Assembly: GCF_003026105.1 (NCBI RefSeq)
Contig: NZ_PYNW01000004.1
Span: forward strand, 124,001 to 188,000
Direction: 5' to 3'
DNA from: Photobacterium sp. GB-56
GTDB lineage: Bacteria; Pseudomonadota; Gammaproteobacteria; Enterobacterales; Vibrionaceae
Length of the DNA stretch: 64,000 nt
Of the stretch, positions 44,325-54,224 are shown piece after piece; the first letter of the stretch is position 1; every line of letters starts with the position of its first letter. The notes under the pieces are model-generated. The model was given only the letters and a program-made list of their open reading frames with translations, ran no database searches and was not told the DNA's origin. The translations under genes and the position numbers were made by a program.

Positions 44325-46808
44325 ATGAATATTATGATTCTCACTGACAAGGTAGGTAATAATTGCGAAAATAGCGTTGAATTCATTAAAGATATATTAG
44401 ATATGCAGAACAACTTACCTATAGATAGCATTGAGCAACAATTTAAAGCCTTGTTACGTGATGAACATATTGTTGTTGAAGCAGAAACGGGGTCGGGTAA
44501 ATCAACCCGTCTACCACTATGGGCTGCTATTTATGGGAAAGTGCTGGTGGTTGAGCCTCGACGGGTTGCTTGTACATCGCTAGCTGAATATTTATTAACA
44601 GAAGACGCAAACCCAGATCAGTTATCCGTTGGTTATGCGATCCGTTTTGAGCATCACTTTGATGAAAATACGGATATTATTTATGCGACTCCCGGTGTTG
44701 CATTACGTTGGTTAAGTGAAGGTAATTTAGATCAGTTCTCAACAATTATTATTGATGAATTTCATGAAAGACGTTGGGATACTGATCTTCTACTTGCGTT
44801 ACTCAAACAGCAACAATCTCATCGTTTAGTTATTACTTCTGCAACGATTGATAGCCAACGATTAGTTAACTATTTATCCGCACAGCACTTACAAGCTAAA
44901 GGGCGTAATTTTGCGGTGAATGTGTTGCATCATACCTCTGATAGTCGAGATATGCCCGATGTGATGAATATCGATAAGCGGATAACTAGCTTGGTTCAAA
45001 CGCATATTGATAGCCACCAAGACATTTTGATCTTTTTACCCGGAAGAAAAGAGATAGCGTCAACGCAAAATGCACTAACGCAACAGTTTAGTGAGCAAAT
45101 ACAAGCAGGATTAATGGATATTATTCCATTACACGCTTCAGTTACCGATGATGAAAGAAAGCGGGCTCTAACACAAAGTGATAAGCAACGCATTATTGTT
45201 GCGACAAATGTGGCTGAAACCTCGGTAACTATCCCAGGGATTACGTTGATCATTGATTCTGGTTTAGAACGTCGTACCCACCAGCGAAACGGTCGAACAG
45301 TATTATCATTACACGCTATTTCCAAAGCAAGCTCAGAGCAGCGGAAAGGGCGTGCAGGGCGCGTAACAGATGGTGTTTGTATTCGCTTGTATGGTAAAGC
45401 CGCAGCGCTAGAGTTATTAACACCGCCAGAGTTGCAACGCGAAGAATTGGTAGAAGCCTATTTGGCTGCTTTATGTTGTAACGCAAAACTCAGCCAACTT
45501 TCGTTTATTGATCCTCTACCTGAAAAAACCTTTGTTGCAGCGCAGCAGGCTTTGTTGTCGATGGGAGCTATGACTGAAAATGAAGTTATTACTGATTATG
45601 GCCGTTGTTTATATCAACTACCTATCGATACTTTATTTGCCCACTTAATAACAGCGATGGATACCCGAGCAAATAAAGAAGCAATGGTCGATCTTGCTGC
45701 TGCATTGTCTATTCCGCAACGGTTATGGCAGCCACCGCGATCAGAAGAAAATATTGAACAATTGTATCGATGGCTGGGTAACGTATTTTGTGATGCGACG
45801 GCATTAATAAAAATGGTGCGTATGGATGAGTGTCCAGAATGGCTTGTGGTAGATGACAATATGCTAGCAGAAGCGCGTTTGTTGTCAGTTCAAATACGAG
45901 AGTTACTTGAACTTCCAGAGCTGTCTGTTGCTAGCCGATTTAAACGAGAGTTATGGCAAGATGCTGTAATCAAGGCGGTACCTGAATTGGTTTTTCTTCG
46001 TCGAGAAAAACGTCAGCAGGCAATGAGTAACGGTATTATTGAAGTCAGTAGTGCGAAAGATTCATTAATTGATAACCCGCCGATAGATGGATCATTATCT
46101 CAAGCAGTGATCGTATTTGATCAATTTGCCTTACCAGGAAGAGGGGTTAAACAAAACCGCATTTTGGCAACGTGTAGCTCTCCCGTTACCTTGTCACAAA
46201 TAAATAATGCTGAGTTAGGTGAGTTGGTTCAAGGTGATACCATCGAGCAACAGGATGGCAGTTTTAAAACGGCTGTCCAGCGGATTTATGCTGGACGGGT
46301 TATTGATACTCAATGGATTGAACCTGAAGGGCAATCAGCACGCTCTGCTATTGTCGATATGCTACTTGCAGGTGAAGTAATGCCAGATCTTGCACCTCGA
46401 ATTATCTCAGATATCTCGCAGTGGAATTTATATCTCGCATTGGGTTTATATAATGCAGATTTTGTTAAACGTGCACCTGAGCAGGTTGATGCTATTGAAT
46501 GGCTATCGCAACAAATTGAAGATTTAGGGATTGAACATATTGATGATCTTGAACTCTTTGAACCTTCAGACTTCACCTTTGAGGGGATCCCTGAATGGGA
46601 ACGGCAAGAGTTTGATGAGCGTTACCCGCGTGAAGTTAAACTCACTGATCTTGTGATGGCTATAGAATATGATATTCATCGTAAACTTGTTGTTGCAAAT
46701 TATCAGTCTGGCAACCGTAAACCAGATCCAAAACGATGGGAATTACCACGATGGCAAGGGTGGCGAGTGCAATATAAAAAAGCCAGTCGAACAATTGATA
46801 TTAAGTAA
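44325..46808 (+). CDS. HrpB-like DExH-box helicase
   Basis: The 827-residue protein has helicase motif I AETGSGKSTRLPLW (about residue 52), Ia VVEPRRVACTSLA, II DEFHERRWDTDLLL (about residue 145), III ITSATIDSQ, V IIVATNVAETSVTIPGIT and VI SSEQRKGRAGRV. This is the DEAH/HrpB group. The C-terminal third, ending WELPRWQGWRVQYKKASRTI, does not look like the classic HrpB C-terminus, so I do not give a symbol. ATG 44325 has a poor ribosome-binding site; ATG 44403 (MQNNLPID) is a fair alternative. Role in RNA metabolism is inferred from the family. Confidence 0.82.
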   Translation: MNIMILTDKVGNNCENSVEFIKDILDMQNNLPIDSIEQQFKALLRDEHIVVEAETGSGKSTRLPLWAAIYGKVLVVEPRRVACTSLAEYLLTEDANPDQLSVGYAIRFEHHFDENTDIIYATPGVALRWLSEGNLDQFSTIIIDEFHERRWDTDLLLALLKQQQSHRLVITSATIDSQRLVNYLSAQHLQAKGRNFAVNVLHHTSDSRDMPDVMNIDKRITSLVQTHIDSHQDILIFLPGRKEIASTQNALTQQFSEQIQAGLMDIIPLHASVTDDERKRALTQSDKQRIIVATNVAETSVTIPGITLIIDSGLERRTHQRNGRTVLSLHAISKASSEQRKGRAGRVTDGVCIRLYGKAAALELLTPPELQREELVEAYLAALCCNAKLSQLSFIDPLPEKTFVAAQQALLSMGAMTENEVITDYGRCLYQLPIDTLFAHLITAMDTRANKEAMVDLAAALSIPQRLWQPPRSEENIEQLYRWLGNVFCDATALIKMVRMDECPEWLVVDDNMLAEARLLSVQIRELLELPELSVASRFKRELWQDAVIKAVPELVFLRREKRQQAMSNGIIEVSSAKDSLIDNPPIDGSLSQAVIVFDQFALPGRGVKQNRILATCSSPVTLSQINNAELGELVQGDTIEQQDGSFKTAVQRIYAGRVIDTQWIEPEGQSARSAIVDMLLAGEVMPDLAPRIISDISQWNLYLALGLYNADFVKRAPEQVDAIEWLSQQIEDLGIEHIDDLELFEPSDFTFEGIPEWERQEFDERYPREVKLTDLVMAIEYDIHRKLVVANYQSGNRKPDPKRWELPRWQGWRVQYKKASRTIDIK

Positions 46809-46854
46809 TAGAGGGTGACTCATAGTATCTATATACATTGGTTTATATACATGG

Positions 46855-47667
46855 CTATTCAACAATAGTAATGCCGCTTGGTGATGTTTCTTTTACTGCC
46901 TGATAGAAGAGCTGGTTGGCATTACTGTCGTAAAGTTGAATGAGTATAAATTCCATAGAATGAGTAACACGGATTGTGCCATTAAAATCACCATTCACAA
47001 TTGTACCGGAAGTAAGCAGACTCGATGAGATTGGCAATACTGATCCACTCGTCATAACATTAAAGTCTTGGTAAATGCTAATTCTTAACGTTTTTACCGT
47101 ATTGAAATCGAGTTTTATTGTCATATCATAAGATCTGTTTAAATTGAAATCATTAGGAAAGAAAAGTTCGCTAAAGTCACTTGCTGTTACATCATTTTCA
47201 TTATTTGATGCTGGTTCTGCTGGTTCTGCTGGTTCTGCTGGTTCTGCTGGTTCTGCTGGTTCTGCTGGTTCTGCTGGTTCTGCTGGTTCTAAATCTGAAA
47301 TATTCTCTCCTAATAAGATAGGCTCTGAACTATTACCGCTATCATTTTGCGATGAAGGCGCTTCTTCGCTGTGCTGCTCACTTTCAACTTTTATTTCATC
47401 AGGTAAAGAAGGAGTTAACAATTGATGATTACTTTGCTCAGTTGCCCCAGTTGTTGAAGAGTCATTTAGAATATCTTGGGGGGGACTATTATCAATTACT
47501 TGTGTGTCTATAGATGAATTATTCTGAGGGGCACTGGGTTCATCGATATTTTGTTGAACACTCAAATCTGAAGCTTCATTGTAACTAATATTTTCCTCAG
47601 CTTCAGGAGAAGTGTCACTTCTACAACCAAAAAGAAAAGTTACAACTAATAGAATTAATAATTTCAT
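46855..47667 (-). CDS. Small lipoprotein of LruC module 2, with EPA repeat
   Basis: The 270-residue product has a lipoprotein signal with lipobox LFGC (Cys15). Residues 20-165 are a low-complexity Ser/Glu/Pro/Asn spacer that includes nine EPA units coded by a 9-bp tandem repeat. The last 105 residues (FSELFFPNDFNLNRSYDMTI onward) align with the whole C-terminal domain of the lipoprotein at 49361-49858: shared blocks are YDM-IK-D-NT, the IS-Y-D-NV pair, SG-I-NGDFNG and GITI near the end. The pair clearly arose by duplication. No known domain name was recognised. Last gene of the four-gene unit. Confidence 0.8.
   Translation of the reverse strand: MKLLILLVVTFLFGCRSDTSPEAEENISYNEASDLSVQQNIDEPSAPQNNSSIDTQVIDNSPPQDILNDSSTTGATEQSNHQLLTPSLPDEIKVESEQHSEEAPSSQNDSGNSSEPILLGENISDLEPAEPAEPAEPAEPAEPAEPAEPAEPASNNENDVTASDFSELFFPNDFNLNRSYDMTIKLDFNTVKTLRISIYQDFNVMTSGSVLPISSSLLTSGTIVNGDFNGTIRVTHSMEFILIQLYDSNANQLFYQAVKETSPSGITIVE
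47210..47290 (-). repeat. Nine tandem copies of a 9-bp unit (EPA repeat)
   Basis: The + strand unit is GCTGGTTCT, repeated nine times without error. It codes for Glu-Pro-Ala in the spacer of the lipoprotein at 46855. Since 9 is a multiple of 3, copy-number changes would alter spacer length without a frameshift. Confidence 0.95.
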
Positions 47668-47754
47668 TTATTAGACTTAAATAATTATCAAAAAATTATA
47701 GAGAGATATGTTCAGTTATTTGTTAACGCAAGTTAGGTGCCAAAAAATATTGAA

Positions 47755-49308
47755 TTATTCATAAATCTTCTCTAAGTTAGCGTTACTTCTTATATACCAG
47801 TCAGTATTTTCACCGCCTCCCGAAATTGCGAAGTTTGTAAGCTCTGGATATGCCTGTAATATATTGGAACCTTCACTAGGATGATTCCAAATCGATTCAA
47901 CGAGTATTGCCCAAGGTAATCCACTTGAATTGTGATAGGTATCGCAACCAATACCTGGACATCTATTTTTAATAAAAATAGATGTGTCATCTTGCGTTGA
48001 AAAATAAGATATATTTGCTTTTGATGAGACATCATGATTTTTTAAATGAATTTCAATTTCTCTACCGTTTATACCTCTTATATTTGAGCCATGATTTATA
48101 TCAGGAGTACCGAAAATAAATGGATTAAGTGGCATTTTTGGAACATCAGAAGGGGGAATAGGCGTGATAAATGGAATGCTGGCAATGAAAATATATTGGT
48201 TAGGAGCGTCATCAAAACATCCTTTCCAGACTCGATAAAAAGCACCAAGTTCTCCTGTACAGGTAGGCTGTTCTATCTCATCTTTAAGGTTATTGCTGAT
48301 AATAATAACCGCATCAATGGTTCCTTGTTCTAACGTTTGGACATTATGTAAGGTTGTATTATTAACAACAAGTTTTGTTAACAAGCCATCTACTTTTTCT
48401 GAAGGAATGCCGTCAAGTTTTACTGCAAAGCCATTGGCTAAGTTAGCGCCATAAGCTTTAAGGCTGCCGTAAATATCATAGCGTACAATATCACCTTGAT
48501 TATTAGTGATTTTGTCTACACGGTAAAGTAAAGCGACATCATTAAAGTCGAAATCACCAATAAATGGCCAACTATCTTCAAAGGCTAAAGTAACCCATTT
48601 ATTTTCAGATGGATAAACATTATGTATTAAGTTTTGAGCTTCAATAGTAACGTTATGCTCTTCTTCTATGTCCGTTATAGAGGGGGTGTTTTTATCTATA
48701 GTGCTGTTATTTTGAAGCTCAGATAATTGAAATTTTGTCCATATCTGACCTGTAGATGATTTTTCTGGTACTCTAATTTTTAATTTATGAAAAGGCTTAT
48801 CTTTTTCATATATTAATTGTTCATTCACTAAGACATATTCATTATTATTTTCATAAATTCCATTGTTATTCCAGTCAAACCAAGCATTAAGAAAAAAGTT
48901 AATATCTTTTTGAGTTTGAATTTCAATGAGAGCATCAGAACCTTGTTTAAAATGGGTACTGAATGTAACGATATTATTTACAGAATGGATTTCTTCTGAA
49001 CTATTTGTTGATGTTTCAGTGTTTTGATTATTTACTATTTCTTGCGAATTCATCTCATTTTCTTGACTATTATCGATAGATTCAAAAATCTCGTCATCGT
49101 TTAATGGTGAGGTGTTTTGAGGGAGAAAATTATCGGTTACGACGCCTTCAAGATAAATATCATTTACGACTTCATCTTGAATTGATGAACTTTCAATTAG
49201 ATTTGAAGTATTTTCAGATGACGATGTGGTAGCTTGTTGGTCATTATCACCTTTACAAGCGAGAAATATAAATAGGAATAATAATAAAGCTGTTTTTCTT
49301 ACGTTCAT
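47755..49308 (-). CDS. LruC/GEVED-domain lipoprotein (module 2)
   Basis: I chose ATG 49308 (MNVRKTALLL), which starts a lipoprotein signal with lipobox FLAC (Cys18); the frame is open 29 codons upstream. The product has 517 residues. A Ser/Asn/Glu-rich spacer to about residue 110 leads to a GEVED-like beta domain (NAWFDWNNNGIYENNNEY) and a long LruC/DUF4842 domain. The latter has SWPFIGDFDFNDVALLYRV (about residues 243-261), whose acidic residues look calcium-binding, and the C-terminal DWYIRSNANLEKIYE. It is about 50-60% like the C-terminal 420 residues of the protein at 49878. It lacks the N-terminal propeller part. Confidence 0.82.
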   Translation of the reverse strand: MNVRKTALLLFLFIFLACKGDNDQQATTSSSENTSNLIESSSIQDEVVNDIYLEGVVTDNFLPQNTSPLNDDEIFESIDNSQENEMNSQEIVNNQNTETSTNSSEEIHSVNNIVTFSTHFKQGSDALIEIQTQKDINFFLNAWFDWNNNGIYENNNEYVLVNEQLIYEKDKPFHKLKIRVPEKSSTGQIWTKFQLSELQNNSTIDKNTPSITDIEEEHNVTIEAQNLIHNVYPSENKWVTLAFEDSWPFIGDFDFNDVALLYRVDKITNNQGDIVRYDIYGSLKAYGANLANGFAVKLDGIPSEKVDGLLTKLVVNNTTLHNVQTLEQGTIDAVIIISNNLKDEIEQPTCTGELGAFYRVWKGCFDDAPNQYIFIASIPFITPIPPSDVPKMPLNPFIFGTPDINHGSNIRGINGREIEIHLKNHDVSSKANISYFSTQDDTSIFIKNRCPGIGCDTYHNSSGLPWAILVESIWNHPSEGSNILQAYPELTNFAISGGGENTDWYIRSNANLEKIYE

Positions 49309-49360
49309 TTTGAAAAAAATGGCCAACTTTCCTCCGTTGTAAAAGTTGGCCTTATTTGAA

Positions 49361-49858
49361 TTAATTAGAGATGGTAACTCCGTTAACATCTGCATTAACT
49401 ACAGTTTGGAATGGTGCTTTAGTCGTATCTTGATACCAAGCCTCAATAAGTAGAGATTTTACTGAACTCGTTGCAGCAATAACGCCATTAAAATCACCAT
49501 TTTCGATTTGACCTGAAATAATGCGACTACTTGCAATTGGAGTCAGTGTTCCATCGTCAGCAACATTATAATCACAGTAAACACTCAAACTCATTGGTTC
49601 AGAAGTGTTTAGGTCTATCTTAATTGGCATATCATAGGTAGTAATCAAATCATAATTATCTGGAATAACAAGATCCTCAAACTTCGAAACAGTTACTGGT
49701 GCTGCACCACTAACAGAATCGCTTACTTCAGGTGCTGCTGGAGATGCTTCTGGTGATGCTTCTGGTGATGCAGCACTTGTTGAGCCGCCATCATCACCAC
49801 CACCACCACAACCAAATAGTAGAGCAGCAGTAAAAAGAGTCACATATAAATTTTTCAT
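49361..49858 (-). CDS. Small lipoprotein of LruC module 1
   Basis: The 165-residue product starts at ATG 49858 with AGGGAG upstream (the frame is open nine codons earlier and overlaps the previous gene). The signal ends in lipobox LLFGC followed by a GGGG linker and a Pro/Glu/Ala/Ser spacer with short EASP repeats. The C-terminal 105 residues (FEDLVIPDNYDLITTYDMPI onward) are a beta-rich domain homologous to the lipoprotein at 46855. It lies 20 bases after the LruC gene at 49878, so it is co-transcribed. Confidence 0.8.
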   Translation of the reverse strand: MKNLYVTLFTAALLFGCGGGGDDGGSTSAASPEASPEASPAAPEVSDSVSGAAPVTVSKFEDLVIPDNYDLITTYDMPIKIDLNTSEPMSLSVYCDYNVADDGTLTPIASSRIISGQIENGDFNGVIAATSSVKSLLIEAWYQDTTKAPFQTVVNADVNGVTISN

Positions 49859-49877
49859 CGTTAAATACTCCCTACCA

Positions 49878-52052
49878 TTATTCAAAGAGCTGAGTTACAT
49901 CAGCGTTAGCACGAAGGTACCAATCTGTATTAGTTGCACCACCTGATGTTGAAAATGCTTGTAGATCTGGATATGCGGTTAGTACATTAATACCTTCACT
50001 TGGGTGATCCCAAGTGCCATCAACTAAAATAGCCCAAGGTATACCGTTTGAAGTTTGGTAAGTGTTACAGCTAGGTCCAGGGCAATCTGCATCAACATAA
50101 ACCGATGCATCTTGTTCTGTAGCAAAGTAAGCAGTACTTGCCTTACTTGTTACATCAGCATTTTTCAAATGAATTTCGATTGCACGACCGTCGGTTGCAC
50201 GAGTACCGTCACCATGATCAATACCAGGGGTACCGAATAAGAATGGATTTAGTGGCATGCTAGGGGCACTAGAGGCTGCAATAGGTGACGAGAACGGAAT
50301 ACTCATTTCAAATTCGAATAAATCTGCAGCGTCATCCGTACAACCTGCCCATACTCGATAATAAGTCCCTAATGGACCAGAACAAGTAGGACCTGGAATT
50401 TCCGTTTTAAGATTATTCGTAGCAATAGCGACAGCATCTGTTGTACCAGACTCTAGAACTTGTGTCGCATGTTGAGTAGCGCCATTAATGACAAGTTTGG
50501 TTCTGTCTGAATCGACTGCTGTGGCTGCAATACCATCAAGCTTAACAGCGAAGCCATTAGCAAAGTCTGCACCGTAAGAACGTAGGTTTCCGTAGATATC
50601 ATAGCGAAGAATGTCGCCAGACGAATTAGTCACTTTGTCTACACGGTAATACATTACTATATCGTTGAAGTCAAAGTCACCTTCTTGCGGCCAATCATCC
50701 TCAAATGCCAGTGTTACCCATGAACCTGCTGAAGGGTACCAATTGTGAGTAACAGTTTGTGAATCGACAGTAACTTGATGATCCTCTACTTCACCATAGG
50801 AAGCACCGCCGTATGAGAGAACTCCCGAATCTCGTGAAATACGGAAACGAGCCCATATCTGACCAGTCGCAGCATCATCAGGAACTCTCACTTTAAGAAC
50901 ATGGCTGGCAGGTGTTGTACCATCACCACCGATAAGCACCTCATCAGTAACAGCATGCTCAGTTGCTTCGTCAAACACACCATTATTATTCCAGTCAAAC
51001 CATGCATTTACGAAACCTGAAGCAGAACCACCGATAGTTACATTGACTAAACCATCAGATCCTTGCTTAAAGTTCGCAGGGAATGAGATACCGTCTTCAT
51101 CCGCAATGTTATCGGCATCATCAGAGTTAGGGGAAAGAATGGCATCTGGCTCTGTATCTACAGTAGGGCCAAAGAAGTAATTAACACTTGATACATTATA
51201 GTGTCGAGCACCATTACTAGTGAGTAAGGTTTTATAGGTGTCCGGTGCATCACCAAAGTCTGTATTTTCCGAGGTAATAGCTGCACTAACACATCGTGCA
51301 CCATCGTTTATATTAGTAGAAGGACCGTTAGAGTAGAACACTGCTGTTGGGCTGATAGAGGATAAATCAGTCAAATCAATTTGATAAACATGTCCGTTTC
51401 CGTTGGTGCTTAGATAGAGAAAGCCAGCTGAATCAAAATATTGAGCTCCATAAGTACCAGATGGTAAGCCTATATCACCGAGATCATTGAAGGTTGCGTT
51501 GCCTGTGTTGAGGTCAACAATTTCATATAAATGTTGGTTACTATTATTCACAGCAAACAGACGCCCACCTGGGTGGAAAGCCATGTCAGTCAAACCAAGC
51601 GTTGCCGTCGATGAGGCCATGATATTTGTCGCTGCTAAAGTGACTAAATCAATTTCATATAATCCAGCCCCATTTTTGTACAAGTACAATTTGTTGTTAA
51701 TCACATCACCTGTAATGTAAGTTGTCGCTGGTAAGCCTGTTACAGCTAAACTTTCATGTTGATAAAGTTGATTAATTCTAACTACTGTCTGTGAAGTTTT
51801 ATCATGACCGTAAACATAGTCATCGGATTCGTTATAACCAGATGCAGTGATAGTCGCTGTCATTGGATCAGAGTTTTGATAGAAGCCTGTCGACAAATCA
51901 AGTTTGTGAACGACACTTGGATCGCCTTGGAATAAGATGGCTTCTTGTGGACACCCCCCATCATCTGTAAAAGGGTGGGGAATGATGCTGTAAGCTGGAC
52001 TTGCGAACAAAGCCAGCGAACTAACTAGCAGGGAGTGTTTCAAACACTTCAT
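49878..52052 (-). CDS. Secreted GEVED/LruC-domain surface protein (module 1)
   Basis: The 724-residue product starts at ATG 52052 (MKCLKH; GTG 52064 adds four residues) with GAGG 6 bases upstream. A Sec signal is cut near SPAYS (about residue 22). Residues 35-250 look like a beta-propeller (YVYGHDKTSQTVVRINQ, GGRLFAVNNSNQHLYEI). A GEVED domain follows (VNAWFDWNNNGVFDEATEH ... GEVEDHQVTV), then the LruC/DUF4842 domain with DWPQEGDFDFNDIVMYYRV near residue 455. LruC is named after a Leptospira outer-membrane protein. It heads the four-gene unit. Adhesion or surface function is inferred. Confidence 0.85.
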   Translation of the reverse strand: MKCLKHSLLVSSLALFASPAYSIIPHPFTDDGGCPQEAILFQGDPSVVHKLDLSTGFYQNSDPMTATITASGYNESDDYVYGHDKTSQTVVRINQLYQHESLAVTGLPATTYITGDVINNKLYLYKNGAGLYEIDLVTLAATNIMASSTATLGLTDMAFHPGGRLFAVNNSNQHLYEIVDLNTGNATFNDLGDIGLPSGTYGAQYFDSAGFLYLSTNGNGHVYQIDLTDLSSISPTAVFYSNGPSTNINDGARCVSAAITSENTDFGDAPDTYKTLLTSNGARHYNVSSVNYFFGPTVDTEPDAILSPNSDDADNIADEDGISFPANFKQGSDGLVNVTIGGSASGFVNAWFDWNNNGVFDEATEHAVTDEVLIGGDGTTPASHVLKVRVPDDAATGQIWARFRISRDSGVLSYGGASYGEVEDHQVTVDSQTVTHNWYPSAGSWVTLAFEDDWPQEGDFDFNDIVMYYRVDKVTNSSGDILRYDIYGNLRSYGADFANGFAVKLDGIAATAVDSDRTKLVINGATQHATQVLESGTTDAVAIATNNLKTEIPGPTCSGPLGTYYRVWAGCTDDAADLFEFEMSIPFSSPIAASSAPSMPLNPFLFGTPGIDHGDGTRATDGRAIEIHLKNADVTSKASTAYFATEQDASVYVDADCPGPSCNTYQTSNGIPWAILVDGTWDHPSEGINVLTAYPDLQAFSTSGGATNTDWYLRANADVTQLFE

Positions 52053-52064
52053 ATCTTGCCTCAC

Positions 52065-52545
52065 TCAGTTAAAAATACTTATGGACATGCATTGTTTTGT
52101 TCATCATTGAAAAAATGTACAAGTTTCAAGCCAACAAATATTTAATAAGGCAGTAATTTCAGTGTTTCTATCTATATGATTATAAATGGAAAGTATTTTT
52201 TAAACTTTTCCATTGTACGTTGCATATAGCGAAGTTATTAAAATAAGTATCAATATAAAAATATAAATTAGGCAGGAGTGTCTATATATTCAAACCTGTC
52301 TTTCTTTCTAAATAAAAAGCATAAATGGTTATATTATCCATCAATGCCGCTATGTTAATAACATAATAGTGTTATTAAAATTTGCCTATTAAATGATTGC
52401 TTTAATTGTCTAGTAAAATATATAAAGGTGCATAAAAATTAGTATATGTTTAACTTTGCACTCTATACATAGGATAGGTCTTGATATTAAAACTATCAAG
52501 AAAGGGGTAATAAAAAAAGAGCTATAGTTATAGCTCTTAAATAGG
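52065..52545. promoter_or_regulatory. Upstream region of the LruC operon
   Basis: The 480-base gap is very AT-rich and shows no ORF. It should contain the promoter of the four-gene LruC unit on the minus strand. At its far end lies the terminator of the TerB-like gene (52512-52538). No known operator stands out. Confidence 0.45.
52512..52538 (-). terminator. Terminator after the TerB-like gene
   Basis: AAGAGCTATA and TATAGCTCTT form a near-perfect palindrome with a 2-base loop, followed on the minus strand by T7. Confidence 0.88.
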
Positions 52546-53001
52546 TTAGCTTGCAGTATTTTTAGCGCTGATTTTGGCTTTTATAAATGCAGAATGATCT
52601 AAATATATTAAATCAGAAACTTGGCGAATGACAGCCTCTTCTTGTGGGTCTATCACACCATCAGCGTAGGCAACTTGCCACATTGCTTCAACTAATTGAT
52701 AGCGTTCTGGTTGCTCAAGTGAACGTAATTTATTAGTAAAATCATAAAGAGAAACAGACGCCTCTGCTTGTAGTTGAGCTTTATCAAGTAGTTGTTTTGA
52801 TGTGATTTCATCAACTTCAAGTAATTTCATTAGAAGCTGAATTTTAGCTTGCTCTTCTCTTGGATCCTTCTCATGGTCGGCAATAGCTACTTCACATAAT
52901 AAAGAAGCCATAGCTAAATGAAGCGTTGGAGTATCAACGGCTTTATTACTATTAGGATCATTCGTCAGTTGTCGAAATAGTGTACGTAGCGATTTGAACA
53001 T
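52546..53001 (-). CDS. TerB-family protein
   Basis: The 151-residue protein is all-helical. It has the TerB/DjlA-type core with two acidic blocks, LLCEVAIADHEKDPREE (residues 34-50) and WQVAYADGVIDPQEEAVI (residues 108-125), which are the metal-binding pattern of the family. TerB was first seen in tellurite resistance loci, but lone copies like this are common and their role is unclear. No other ter gene lies near except the TerC-like alx, which is far away. Confidence 0.85.
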   Translation of the reverse strand: MFKSLRTLFRQLTNDPNSNKAVDTPTLHLAMASLLCEVAIADHEKDPREEQAKIQLLMKLLEVDEITSKQLLDKAQLQAEASVSLYDFTNKLRSLEQPERYQLVEAMWQVAYADGVIDPQEEAVIRQVSDLIYLDHSAFIKAKISAKNTAS

Positions 53002-53121
53002 TATTGTCCTTATTATTTTTTCAGTTTAAGTTAATAATATTAATAATACCTATAATAAATCAACATTAAAAATAAAAATATTGGATTACACATATGTAAC
53101 CAATTTATCTATTTTAGTTTT

Positions 53122-54096
53122 TTATATCCATTTTCTACGATAAAAAAGGATAAGTTGAAGTATTAATACACCGAATAACAGGCTACAGAATATATAAAAT
53201 GCCCAATGATTTTGTGAGCCAGGAATACCTCCTAAATTAACACCCAGTAAACCGGTTAAAAAACCGAGTGGTAAAAAGATAGTGGTAATTAAAGACAGAA
53301 AATATAAACGTTGGTTTAATGCTTCAGATTGTAAGCTCATTAATTCTTCTTGTGTCACATTAGCACGTTCACGAATGGCGTTTAAGTCATCGATTACATG
53401 GAGTAGCTTTTCATTTACTTCATGTATTTTTTGTTTGTCTGATAGTGAGAGCAGTGGAGTATCAATAGTGAGTAATTTAGCGATGGCATCACGTTGTGGA
53501 GTGACATAGCGACGAAGATAAACGGTCTCTCGTCTTAATTGTGCAATATTATTACGGAGGTCGTCATCACTATTATTCATCACCTGATCTTCAAGCTGGG
53601 TTAACTTGTCATCGAGGGAATCAATTACTTCTATTTTATGGCTCGTAAGGTGATCGCAAAGACAGAGAATGAATGCACCAATGGTTTTGGGCCCAAAGCC
53701 GCCATTTATATGTGCCGCGACACGATCAAGTGCTCTGACAGGACGATCTGAGGTGGTAACAATGGTGTTGTGTGTATAGTAACCTCGAATAGAGACCATT
53801 TCTGATGGAGGATCAAACTGATTATCAGAATCTAAATCTATTCCTCGTAATGATAGGAAAAAACCTTCTTTCGTTTGATTTAATCGAGGGCGAATACGCT
53901 GAGTCGTAAGGGCTTCTTTTTCTACATCTGGCAAATGACTATTTTTTATCCATGCTAGTGCTTCTTCATCGGTATAGTTTAAATGCACCCACATTAGCCC
54001 ATCATTACTGCTCCAGTTATTTATTTGATCAAGTGAGAGAGGCGAAGCGCCATTACTCGCATCAAGTTGATAACTATATGTAAAGCAGTTTTGCAT
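53122..54096 (-). CDS. zntB: Zinc transporter ZntB (CorA superfamily)
   Basis: The 324-residue protein has a large cytosolic N-terminal domain (to about residue 260) with a long coiled stretch (SLDDKLTQLEDQVMNNSDDD), and two C-terminal membrane segments. The pore motif is GVNLGGIPG at about residues 285-293, in place of the GMN of CorA, as is usual in ZntB. The family moves zinc with protons. Single gene. Confidence 0.9.
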   Translation of the reverse strand: MQNCFTYSYQLDASNGASPLSLDQINNWSSNDGLMWVHLNYTDEEALAWIKNSHLPDVEKEALTTQRIRPRLNQTKEGFFLSLRGIDLDSDNQFDPPSEMVSIRGYYTHNTIVTTSDRPVRALDRVAAHINGGFGPKTIGAFILCLCDHLTSHKIEVIDSLDDKLTQLEDQVMNNSDDDLRNNIAQLRRETVYLRRYVTPQRDAIAKLLTIDTPLLSLSDKQKIHEVNEKLLHVIDDLNAIRERANVTQEELMSLQSEALNQRLYFLSLITTIFLPLGFLTGLLGVNLGGIPGSQNHWAFYIFCSLLFGVLILQLILFYRRKWI

Positions 54097-54224
54097 CTGG
54101 TGATCCTTTCATCGTTAAAGGTATATTATCTAACAAGCTTTATTATCACTTTATTTATTTACTAGCTTAACTGATATCGCCTTCGAGAGAAAAATTATTT
54201 AATCACGACAAAGGAATAGGGGTT

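Noticed and set aside
47210..47290. CRISPR-like direct repeats
   Set aside because: The 9-base units have no spacers and stay in frame within a protein gene.
47144..47425. Plus-strand frame rich in Gly-Ser-Ala opposite the EPA repeat
   Set aside because: It is the complement of a tandem repeat inside a lipoprotein gene with clear homology on the other strand.
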